Program-made: the position numbers and the translations under genes
Notes under the pieces: generated by a model
Told to the model about the DNA's origin: nothing
Database searches by the model: none
The model's input: the letters and a program-made list of their open reading frames with translations, nothing else
DNA from: Christensenella sp. UBA1252
GTDB lineage: Bacteria > Bacillota > Clostridia > Christensenellales > CAG-1252
Direction: 5' to 3'
DNA: 5,786 nucleotides
Assembly: GCA_002308575.1 (NCBI GenBank)
Contig: DBVY01000005.1
Span: 13,283 to 19,068 of the forward strand
Shown: one piece after another, positions 1 through 5,786 of the stretch
Position numbering within the stretch: position 1 is the stretch's first letter
Layout of the letters: each line of letters begins with the position of its first letter

Positions 1-3000
1 CCTGCCGACGGCGACTATATCTTCTATTTGAAGCCGAAGGATGAAAACAAGATTTGGGTTCACCTGATCGCGTTTACGGATATCTTCGTTGAAAACACGT
101 TCGGTTACGACGAGCTTTACGTCCATTACTGGAAGGATGACGTCGTTACGAGCGGTTGGCCCGGCATCAAGATGACCGCGGTCGACGGCAAGGCGGGTTG
201 GTTTACCGCGCCCGTTGATACCCGCGCGAACAAGATCAACTTTACGGACGGCGCGGCGGAGAACACCCAACACACCGACGAAATGGCGCTCGATCTCGAT
301 AATCCCTATTATTACGGCGGCGCTTGGCACGATGGTTATCCGCTCGTCTATTCCTTGACGGCGAACGGCAAGACCTACGATATGACACTCGTGGAAGGGC
401 AATACACGGTCAGCGTTGAGCTTGAGAACGGCGATACCGTTTCGATCACGGATAACAAGGGCAAAGTTTACGACAATTACGAAGCCGGTTGCGGATTCGA
501 CGGTACCGCTACGAAGACCGCGAGATACGATTTCTATTTGAAGATGACCGAAGGAAATCCGATTTGGGTCAACGCGATCACGTTTACGGATATTTACGTC
601 AGGAACGATTTCGGCTATGAAAAAGTCTTCGTTCATTACTTCAATAACGAGATCGGTTTGACGACCGAATGGCCGGGCATCGAAATGACCGCCGTGGTCG
701 GACACGACGGCTGGTTCAGCGCTCCGGTCGACACGCGCGCTACCGGCTTGCAATTTACGGACGGCGCGAAGGAAGACACCGAGCACACCGATAACATCGC
801 GATCAACTTCAGCAAGGTCTATTATTACGGCGGCGCTTGGGACGATGATTTCACCCCGATCGCCTACAGCGTTTCCGTCAAGGGAACTCCGACCGCGATG
901 ACGCTTGAAAACGGCGAATACACCGCTGAAGTTTATCTGCAAGCGGACGACGTCGTTACGATCTCGGATAACAGAGGCAACACCTACGCGAATTACGAAG
1001 TGGGTTGCGGCTTTAACGGAACCGCCGATTCGGACGGCACGTATATCTTCTATTTGAAGGTCAACGATAACAACAAGATTTGGGTGCATCACATCCAATT
1101 TTGGAGAGTCTTCTTCCGTAACGACGCGGAGTTTGCGCAGCCGTACGTCCATGCTTTCGATAACAAAACCGAATTCGTCCAAGCAAGTTGGCCGGGCACG
1201 AACATGACCGCGGTGGAAGGCAAGGACGGTTGGTTCTCCGGATTCGTCGATACGCGCGCCGCGTCCGTCATCTTCAGCGATAACGGAAAAGAAGCGAACA
1301 AGATCGAAGTGAATCTCGTTGCGGATAGCTACTACTATTGGGGCGGCGCTTGGCACGACGATTATCCGACGACCTATGCGGTCTACGTCAACGGCACCCC
1401 GACCGCTCTTGCGCTCGTGGACGCTCAGTACACCGCGCAAGTTGATTTGCACGTCGGCGACGAAATCGTGATCAAGGACAGCAAAAACGTGGTCTACGAC
1501 AATTACGAGGTCGGATGCGGCTTTGACGGAACCGTCGGAGCGGACGGCGCGTATATCTTCTACTTGAAGATGACGGAAGGTAACCCGATTTGGGTCCACC
1601 ATATCACTTACAGAGCGGTCTACGTTCAAAACAGCTTCGGTTACGAGCATTTGTACGTCCACTTCTGGAAGGACGGCGTGATTTCGAGCACGTTCCCGGG
1701 CGAAGAGATGAGCGCGGTGCAGGATAAGGACGGCTGGTTTACCTTCTCTATTGATACGCGCGCGGATCACGTCTTGTTCTGCGACGGCACCGATGCGAAT
1801 AAGACCGAAAATATCGCGCTCGACGCCGATAACGTCTATTATTACGACGGTGAATGGCATAACGCGTATCCCGTTGCCACGGTCTACTCCTTGACCGTCG
1901 GCGCGGGCGATCCGGTCGTGATGACGCTGAACGGGGAAGGACAGTACCAGGCTACCGGCATCGTTCTTGCCGTCGGCAACACCGTAACGATCACGGATAA
2001 CAAAGGTCATACGTTCAGCAATTACGAGGCGAATTGCCAGTTCAACGGCGCGGCGGCGAAAGCGGGCACCTATTCCTTCTTCTTGAAAGTCAACGACGAG
2101 AATAAGATCTGGGTCAACGGCGTTACGACGATCTATGCGAAGAACAGCTTCGGATATCCTTCGATGCGCGTCCATTCTTGGAACAACTCCGTTTCGTATA
2201 CGACCCAATGGCCGGGCACGGAAATGACTCCGGTCGAAGGCAAGTATAAGTGGTTCAAAGCGGAGATCGACGTCCGCGCGGCGGTGTTGTACTTCATCGA
2301 CGGCACCAATGATTTGAACAGGACTTCCGAGATCTCGATCAGCGATTACACCAAACTTTACTATTATCAAACCGAATGGCTTGCGGCGTATCCCGACGAG
2401 CCCACGACTTACGAGCTCTACTATTACAACGAGAACGCTTGGGCGAACGTCTATGCGTACGCTTGGTCGGGCGATATTCCCTCTGTGACGGAATATAAGG
2501 GCGCCTATCCCGGTGCGAAAATGACCGCGGTCGAGGGTAAGGATGGTTGGTTTAAGACCAGCGTCGACTTCTTTGCGGAGAAGGTTATCTTCAGCGACGG
2601 TGGTGACGTCAATAAAACCTCGACGATCGCTTTGGACGACAGCAAGCCGTACGTTGCCGCGGAAGATCAGATCTTCGCTTCGATGCCGCAGATCCTCTAT
2701 TATTGCAACGATCCGTATTTTCCGCACATATACGCGTATGCTTGGTCGGGCACCGAACCCAACGAAGTAAAATATCTTGGTAATTGGCCGGGCAAACATA
2801 TGAAAAACGTCGTCGGACACGACGGTTGGTGCTTTATCTTCGTTGACGCTGCGGCGGAGAAAGTGATCTTCAACGACGGCGCGAACGAACCGCAGCAGAC
2901 CGATACGATCGCGATCGATCCCGCGAAACCCTACGTTTTGTATGGAGAAGCGGTTGCCGACTTTACGGTTTACTACTACAACACCGATTCTTGGGCGAGC

Positions 3001-4143
3001 GTCTATGCGTACGCTTGGTCGGGCACCGAGCCTAACGAAGTCGAATTTATCGGCGCATGGCCGGGCACGGCGATGACCGCGGTCGCAGGCGAAGAAGGCT
3101 GGTTCAAGATCTCGGTCAGCCCCTTGGCGGAAAGAGTGATCTTCAGCAACAACGGCGCGAACGAAAAGGCTGCGGTTCTTATCGACTTTAAGAAACCCTA
3201 CATCAAGGACGGTGAATGCCTTGCGGCAATTCCCGTGGAAAAGGTAAACGTTTACTTCTATAATTCTTTCGGTTGCGCGGACGATCAAGTCAGAGCGTAT
3301 GCTTGGAAGGGTGAGAGCGAGGCGCTTCTCGGCGCATGGCCGGGCTCCTCGATGACGCCCGTGAACGGACACGACGGCTGGTTGACCGTTTTGATCCCCG
3401 TGACTGCCGAAAAGATCATCTTTGCGAACGGAAATGGCGGCGAAGGTCTGCAAACGGCGGATCAAACGCTCAATTTCTCCAAGCTCTTCTATAAGAACGG
3501 AGAATGGACGGCGGATTATCCCGTCGATCCCGATCCCGAAGAAACGATGACCGTTTATTACTACAACACCAATGCTTGGGGTAGCGTCTATGCGTACGCT
3601 TGGAAAGGCGCCAATACCCCAAAACTCGGCGCATGGCCGGGCGCGCAAATGACCGCGGTGGAAGGACACGACGGTTGGTTTAAGGTCGACGTTCCCACCG
3701 ATGCCGAAAGTATCTGCTTCAATAACAACGATGGTGCTCAAACATCCGATTACGAATTGGATCCCAACGCGCTTTTCTGCAAAGACGATTATTGGACGGC
3801 GGATTATCCCGCGCCTTGGGATGGCAAGATCTACGTTGATTTTACCGGCATCAATTGGTTCAATGACGGAAACGCGGATGCGTATCTGTACGTTTGGTAT
3901 TACAATCCCAATTCCAACAACGGAAATTGGCCGGGCGTTAAAATGACGAAAGTATCCGATCGCGTGTATTCCGCGTATATCGACACGGAGTTGAATTTCT
4001 CCGGTTTGAAATTCGCTCGTTGTAATCCCGATCTTGTCGAAGGAGACGTCGAAGTTTGGAATAAAACCGCCGCGATTAACGCGATTCCGGGAAATCATGT
4101 CTTCGTGATCACCGAGTTGCTTGACGCGAATGTTCCGGATTGA
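1..4143 (+). CDS. Giant multi-module starch-binding (CBM26-type) protein, 5' partial
   Basis: The frame is open from base 1 to a TGA stop, giving 1380 visible residues without the N-terminus. A TTG at 28 is internal to a repeat and is not a start: the eleven residues before and through it (PADGDYIFYLK) match the end of later B modules. The visible order is B-tail, (A-B) four times, A5, five CBM26-type modules, then a distinct C-terminal domain. The recurrent signature is an aromatic-rich strand (YVHYW or YAYAW), then WPGxxMTAVxGxDGWF, then a VD..A..xxFxDG strand, and a closing YYYGGAWHDxYP or FYKNGEWTADYP. This is the CBM26 starch-binding pattern of secreted Bacillota amylases. The protein is rich in Asp/Glu, as expected for an extracellular product. 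No catalytic motif, LPXTG signal, dockerin or membrane segment is visible. A signal peptide, and possibly an enzyme domain, would lie upstream. Starch binding is inferred from the motifs; whether the whole protein is an enzyme or only a binder is open. Confidence 0.88.
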   Translation, partial: PADGDYIFYLKPKDENKIWVHLIAFTDIFVENTFGYDELYVHYWKDDVVTSGWPGIKMTAVDGKAGWFTAPVDTRANKINFTDGAAENTQHTDEMALDLDNPYYYGGAWHDGYPLVYSLTANGKTYDMTLVEGQYTVSVELENGDTVSITDNKGKVYDNYEAGCGFDGTATKTARYDFYLKMTEGNPIWVNAITFTDIYVRNDFGYEKVFVHYFNNEIGLTTEWPGIEMTAVVGHDGWFSAPVDTRATGLQFTDGAKEDTEHTDNIAINFSKVYYYGGAWDDDFTPIAYSVSVKGTPTAMTLENGEYTAEVYLQADDVVTISDNRGNTYANYEVGCGFNGTADSDGTYIFYLKVNDNNKIWVHHIQFWRVFFRNDAEFAQPYVHAFDNKTEFVQASWPGTNMTAVEGKDGWFSGFVDTRAASVIFSDNGKEANKIEVNLVADSYYYWGGAWHDDYPTTYAVYVNGTPTALALVDAQYTAQVDLHVGDEIVIKDSKNVVYDNYEVGCGFDGTVGADGAYIFYLKMTEGNPIWVHHITYRAVYVQNSFGYEHLYVHFWKDGVISSTFPGEEMSAVQDKDGWFTFSIDTRADHVLFCDGTDANKTENIALDADNVYYYDGEWHNAYPVATVYSLTVGAGDPVVMTLNGEGQYQATGIVLAVGNTVTITDNKGHTFSNYEANCQFNGAAAKAGTYSFFLKVNDENKIWVNGVTTIYAKNSFGYPSMRVHSWNNSVSYTTQWPGTEMTPVEGKYKWFKAEIDVRAAVLYFIDGTNDLNRTSEISISDYTKLYYYQTEWLAAYPDEPTTYELYYYNENAWANVYAYAWSGDIPSVTEYKGAYPGAKMTAVEGKDGWFKTSVDFFAEKVIFSDGGDVNKTSTIALDDSKPYVAAEDQIFASMPQILYYCNDPYFPHIYAYAWSGTEPNEVKYLGNWPGKHMKNVVGHDGWCFIFVDAAAEKVIFNDGANEPQQTDTIAIDPAKPYVLYGEAVADFTVYYYNTDSWASVYAYAWSGTEPNEVEFIGAWPGTAMTAVAGEEGWFKISVSPLAERVIFSNNGANEKAAVLIDFKKPYIKDGECLAAIPVEKVNVYFYNSFGCADDQVRAYAWKGESEALLGAWPGSSMTPVNGHDGWLTVLIPVTAEKIIFANGNGGEGLQTADQTLNFSKLFYKNGEWTADYPVDPDPEETMTVYYYNTNAWGSVYAYAWKGANTPKLGAWPGAQMTAVEGHDGWFKVDVPTDAESICFNNNDGAQTSDYELDPNALFCKDDYWTADYPAPWDGKIYVDFTGINWFNDGNADAYLYVWYYNPNSNNGNWPGVKMTKVSDRVYSAYIDTELNFSGLKFARCNPDLVEGDVEVWNKTAAINAIPGNHVFVITELLDANVPD
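52..2394 (+). repeat. Alternating A-B protein module array, four pairs plus a fifth A
   Basis: A modules begin with an IWV motif at 52, 562, 1078, 1588 and 2107, so the period is 510-519 bases (170-173 residues). Each A module runs about 95-99 residues and ends in a Tyr-rich strand plus a Trp and Pro (YYYGGAWHDGYP in A1). B modules occupy about 343-543, 859-1059, 1369-1569 and 1873-2088. They read roughly as YSLTVNGTPTAMTL, QYTAxVxLxxGDxVTITDNKG, NYExGCGF(D/N)GT, and end in YIFYLK. The window opens inside the last residues of a further B, so the array continues upstream. A5 (2107-2394) passes directly into the CBM26 run with no B after it. The A modules share the WPG/GWF core with CBM26 and look like a divergent branch of it. 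I do not recognise B as a named family; it looks like a small beta-sandwich and could be a spacer or a second glucan-binding fold. Confidence 0.85.
2410..3810 (+). repeat. Run of five tandem CBM26-type starch-binding modules
   Basis: Modules start at about 2410, 2689, 2962, 3241 and 3544 and are each about 90-100 residues. The last is the cleanest match to CBM26: VYYYNTNAWGSVYAYAWKG, then LGAWPGAQMTAVEGHDGWF, then FNNNDGAQTSDYEL. Differences between copies are informative. Module 1 has YPG in place of WPG. Module 2 has a shortened first strand and reads GWCFIFVD where its neighbours have GWFKxxV. Module 4 carries NSFG before its aromatic strand, as the A modules do. Tandem CBM26 copies are known from secreted amylases such as the Lactobacillus amylovorus enzyme, where they bind starch granules; the same role is inferred here. 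DNA-level identity between modules 1, 3 and 5 suggests duplication or exchange. Confidence 0.8.
3826..4140 (+). other. C-terminal carbohydrate-binding-like domain of the giant protein
   Basis: The last 105 residues differ from the preceding modules. They begin KIYVDFTGINWFNDGNADAYLYVWYY, keep a WPGVKMTKV core, and end with LKFARCNP, VEVWNKTAAI and NHVFVITELLD. The FxRxNP...WNKT...FxIT pattern resembles a domain I associate with the C-termini of Bacillota amylases and other secreted glycan-binding proteins. It may close the protein as a cap. No sorting motif, hydrophobic anchor or charged tail follows, so if the protein stays on the cell, attachment must come from the unseen N-terminus or from binding a partner. 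Confidence 0.6.
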
Positions 4144-4191
4144 TTTCAGGCATAACGGTTTTATCAATCTTATTTTAGGATTTGCGCACTT

Positions 4192-4216
4192 GCTCGCACG
4201 TGTATAACGCGCGAGC
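4192..4216 (+). other. Imperfect RNA hairpin in the intergenic spacer
   Basis: GCTCGC at 4192-4197 pairs perfectly with GCGAGC at 4211-4216. After one A/C mismatch, CGT at 4199-4201 pairs with ACG at 4207-4209, leaving a five-base GTATA loop. No T-run follows on either strand, so this is not a standard intrinsic terminator. It could protect or help process a bicistronic transcript, or it could be chance. Confidence 0.4.
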
Positions 4217-4245
4217 CGACGAAAAGAAAAACATAACCTCTTAAA

Positions 4246-4251
4246 AAGGAG
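4246..4251 (+). promoter_or_regulatory. Shine-Dalgarno site of the amylase lipoprotein gene
   Basis: AAGGAG lies five bases upstream of the ATG at 4257. It is a strong match to the 16S anti-Shine-Dalgarno sequence. Together with the lipoprotein signal that immediately follows, it fixes the start codon. Confidence 0.85.
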
Positions 4252-4256
4252 ATAGT

Positions 4257-5786
4257 ATGAATAAAAAGAGAATATGGATTGCGATCTTGGTTCTGCTTCT
4301 TGTGTTCACCCTAGCTTTGGGACTTTTCGCCTGCTCGAATAACAATTCGAACAATCAGGGCGGAAATAACTCAACGAACACGGAAGAAGGCTCGCAGGGC
4401 GGAAACGGCGGTTCCGGTGGGAACGGCGGCTCCGGCGACAACGGCGGAAACGGAAGCTCGGGCGGTAACAGCGGTTCGGGCGGCAACGGCGGCAACAGCA
4501 GCTCGGGTAATTCGAGTTCGGGCGGAAACACGGCTTCCGCGCTGACCGCACAGTACCGCATTTCCTTCTATACGGGCGATGCCGCAACGCAGGTTGCCCC
4601 GATTCAAGGTTTGAAGGCAGGGGATAAGGTTCAAAAACCCGAAGACCCGAAGCTTGCGCATTACACGTTTGACGGTTGGTACACCGATCCCGGAACCTAC
4701 CAAGAATCCTTCGATTTCTCGTCGATGCCCGCAAAGAACGTGCAACTCTACGCGAAATGGACGTCTGCGGTCACCGAAGGCGCGATCGAAGCCTATGAAG
4801 CGGAGCTTGCCGAAACGAGCAAAGAAGCGCACCTTTATATCCACTATTTGCGTTTCAATAACGATCCCAAGGATTACGAAGCGATGACGCTTTGGGTTTG
4901 GCCGTATCAGTACACGGGTCGCGTGTTCAACTGGGTCCGCGACGATCAAGGCAACATCGTGATCGACGATATCGTCGGCGCAACTTGCGACGTTGACCTG
5001 ACGCAGATCTATAACGACGCGGGCAAAGAAAAAGACCAAAGCCTGCAATTCTTCGTGGATTCCGCGGCGGGTGCGAACTACAAGCCGGGCGATATCTTCA
5101 AAGAGGCGAACTATATCAACCCGAAGATCGGTTTCCTGATCGTTTACGAAGACAGTAAAAACTCCGGTACGCACTGGCGTTCTGATGGTAACGCGGACCA
5201 ATTGTTCTTGATCAAAGATAAGATTTGGGATAACGGAAGTATCCATATTTTCTGCGTGCAGGATAACGTCAGCCCGGACGTCAACCATCTCTCGCAACAG
5301 GGAACGATCACGAACCCGTACGCGAACGACGACGGCACGAACGTTTCGAAGAGCAACGTCAACAGCTCCGAAACGATCAAATGCAATTACGGCACGAGTT
5401 TGCTCGACACCGTTTCGGGCGTCGGTTACCAGATCATGGTCAGCTCCTTCTCGGATAGCGACGGCGACGGTATCGGCGATATCCGCGGCATCATCAATCA
5501 CCTCGACTATTTGGAGAGCCTCGGCATCAACGTCCTTTGGTTGACCCCGATCCAGCTCTCGGATAGTTACCACGGTTACGATATCATCGATTACACGGCG
5601 GTCGATCCGAAGTTCGGAACGTTGGACGACTATAAAGAGCTTCTTACCAAGTGCCATCAAAAAGGCATGAAGGTTATTATGGACCTTGTTCTGAACCATA
5701 CGTCCACGAATAACGTTTGGTTCCAGAAGTCCGCGAAACTCGATCCCGAATATCGCAACTTCTATCAATGGCGCAACCACGAGGTC
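4257..5786 (+). CDS. Lipid-anchored GH13 alpha-amylase-family enzyme, 3' partial
   Basis: The ATG at 4257 opens a frame that runs 510 codons to the window edge. Residues 1-26 form a lipoprotein signal: MNKKR, a hydrophobic core, and the lipobox LFAC with Cys26 as lipidation site. Residues 27-95 are a Gly/Asn/Ser linker. Residues 100-169 match a Listeria-Bacteroides (Flg_new) repeat, with TFDGWYTDP and NVQLYAKW. Residues 191-337 look like a CBM41/PUD glucan-binding domain (HLYIHYLRF, LWVW at 212-215, IGFLIVYED, GSIHIFCVQD). From about 386 the GH13 barrel starts: GVGYQIMVSSF, an Asp/Gly-rich loop DSDGDGIGD typical of calcium-binding GH13 enzymes, GINVLWLTPI, YHGYDIIDY, and conserved region I DLVLNH at 476-481. 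Regions II-IV with the nucleophile Asp, acid/base Glu and third Asp fall outside the window. Expected action is hydrolysis of alpha-1,4 (perhaps also alpha-1,6) glucosidic links at the cell surface; alpha-amylase versus neopullulanase/pullulanase cannot be decided here. Confidence 0.9.
   Translation, partial: MNKKRIWIAILVLLLVFTLALGLFACSNNNSNNQGGNNSTNTEEGSQGGNGGSGGNGGSGDNGGNGSSGGNSGSGGNGGNSSSGNSSSGGNTASALTAQYRISFYTGDAATQVAPIQGLKAGDKVQKPEDPKLAHYTFDGWYTDPGTYQESFDFSSMPAKNVQLYAKWTSAVTEGAIEAYEAELAETSKEAHLYIHYLRFNNDPKDYEAMTLWVWPYQYTGRVFNWVRDDQGNIVIDDIVGATCDVDLTQIYNDAGKEKDQSLQFFVDSAAGANYKPGDIFKEANYINPKIGFLIVYEDSKNSGTHWRSDGNADQLFLIKDKIWDNGSIHIFCVQDNVSPDVNHLSQQGTITNPYANDDGTNVSKSNVNSSETIKCNYGTSLLDTVSGVGYQIMVSSFSDSDGDGIGDIRGIINHLDYLESLGINVLWLTPIQLSDSYHGYDIIDYTAVDPKFGTLDDYKELLTKCHQKGMKVIMDLVLNHTSTNNVWFQKSAKLDPEYRNFYQWRNHEV
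4332..4334 (+). other. Predicted lipidation cysteine (Cys26) of the amylase lipoprotein
   Basis: The codon TGC follows Leu-Phe-Ala, giving a signal peptidase II lipobox after a Lys/Arg-rich start and an uninterrupted hydrophobic stretch. This predicts diacylglycerol modification and tethering to the outer face of the cytoplasmic membrane in a Gram-positive cell. Confidence 0.85.
4398..4526 (+). repeat. Low-complexity Gly-Gly-Asn/Gly-Ser linker repeat
   Basis: Residues 48-90 of the amylase consist almost only of Gly, Asn and Ser, built from short GGN, GGS and SSG units encoded by degenerate GGCGGAAAC-like and GGCGGTTCC-like words. It is a flexible tether that would lift the binding and catalytic domains away from the membrane through the cell wall. 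Such tracts vary in length by slippage or recombination and are also prone to assembly error. Confidence 0.85.

Larger units (their letters stand above)
4144..4256 (+). other. Intergenic spacer between binder gene and amylase gene
   Basis: This 113-base gap is more AT-rich than the flanking genes and holds no ORF of note. It contains an imperfect hairpin near its middle and a strong ribosome binding site at its end. A poor promoter-like pair (TTGCGC at 4182-4187, TATAAC at 4203-4208, 15-base spacing) overlaps the hairpin and is not convincing. With same-strand genes and no clear terminator, co-transcription is plausible, but the gap is long enough for an independent promoter. Confidence 0.6.

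Noticed and set aside
28..30. TTG as the start codon of the large protein
   Set aside because: The frame is open to base 1, the preceding residues continue the repeat pattern (YIFYLK), and no ribosome binding site can be assessed there; the gene is simply cut by the window edge.
2543..2770. Small plus-strand frames of 75-81 codons within the coding regions (also 3701-3946 and 4654-4887)
   Set aside because: Arg/Ser/Thr-rich out-of-frame readings within well-supported coding sequence, with no ribosome binding site or domain.
52..3810. CRISPR-like or mobile-element explanation for the repeats
   Set aside because: The repeats are in frame, 270-520 bases long, diverged at the DNA level but conserved as protein modules; there are no inverted ends, no transposase and no short direct repeat-spacer pattern.
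4182..4208. Promoter with TTGCGC and TATAAC boxes before the amylase gene
   Set aside because: The spacing is only 15 bases, the -35 match is poor, and the -10 box falls inside the hairpin. Not strong enough to call.
4192..4216. Rho-independent terminator after the large gene
   Set aside because: The stem has a mismatch and is followed by CGACGAAAAG rather than a T-run; the opposite strand also lacks one.
4306..4734. Arg/Cys/Pro-rich minus-strand open frames over the linker region
   Set aside because: Low-complexity shadows of the Gly/Asn/Ser repeat read on the other strand; no credible start or domain.
4371..5780. Long open frame of 469 codons on the minus strand opposite the amylase gene
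   Set aside because: It lies wholly antisense to a frame with clear lipoprotein, CBM41-like and GH13 motifs. Its translation shows no recognisable domain, and it arises from the codon bias of the true gene, which leaves few antisense stops.

Overview
The window carries two same-strand genes of a secreted starch- or glycogen-degrading system, both cut by the window edges, with a 113-base gap between them. The likely host is a Gram-positive anaerobe of the Bacillota (Clostridia-like), possibly an uncultured gut bacterium. The reasons are CBM26-type starch-binding modules, a lipoprotein signal peptide followed by an Asn/Gly/Ser linker, a Listeria-Bacteroides (Flg_new-like) repeat, and a strong AAGGAG ribosome binding site. 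Genus cannot be told from this sequence.

Bases 1-4143 are the 3' part of a gene for a very large, acidic, repeat-built protein. At least 1380 residues are visible, and the reading frame is open at the left edge. The visible part has no catalytic domain. It contains the tail of one B module, four A-B pairs of about 171 residues each, a fifth A module without a B partner, five tandem CBM26-type modules of about 90-100 residues, and a different C-terminal domain. The A modules look like divergent relatives of CBM26; I cannot assign the B modules to a named family. Eleven modules carry a WPG-type starch-binding signature or an evident aromatic substitute, so the protein is probably a multivalent starch-granule or glycogen binder. 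It may be the tail of a larger amylase whose catalytic part lies upstream.

Bases 4144-4256 are an intergenic spacer with one imperfect hairpin and a clear Shine-Dalgarno sequence. No convincing intrinsic terminator or promoter is visible.

Bases 4257-5786 encode the first 510 residues of a lipid-anchored GH13 alpha-amylase-family enzyme. In order it has a lipoprotein signal (Cys26), a Gly/Asn/Ser linker, a Listeria-Bacteroides-type repeat, a CBM41/PUD-like glucan-binding domain, and the start of the GH13 barrel through conserved region I. The catalytic Asp/Glu/Asp residues lie beyond the window.

Taken together, the inferred picture is a binder with many starch contacts next to a membrane-tethered amylase, so that substrate is captured and cut at the cell surface. 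The most unusual element is the alternating A-B array with its periodic single cysteine.
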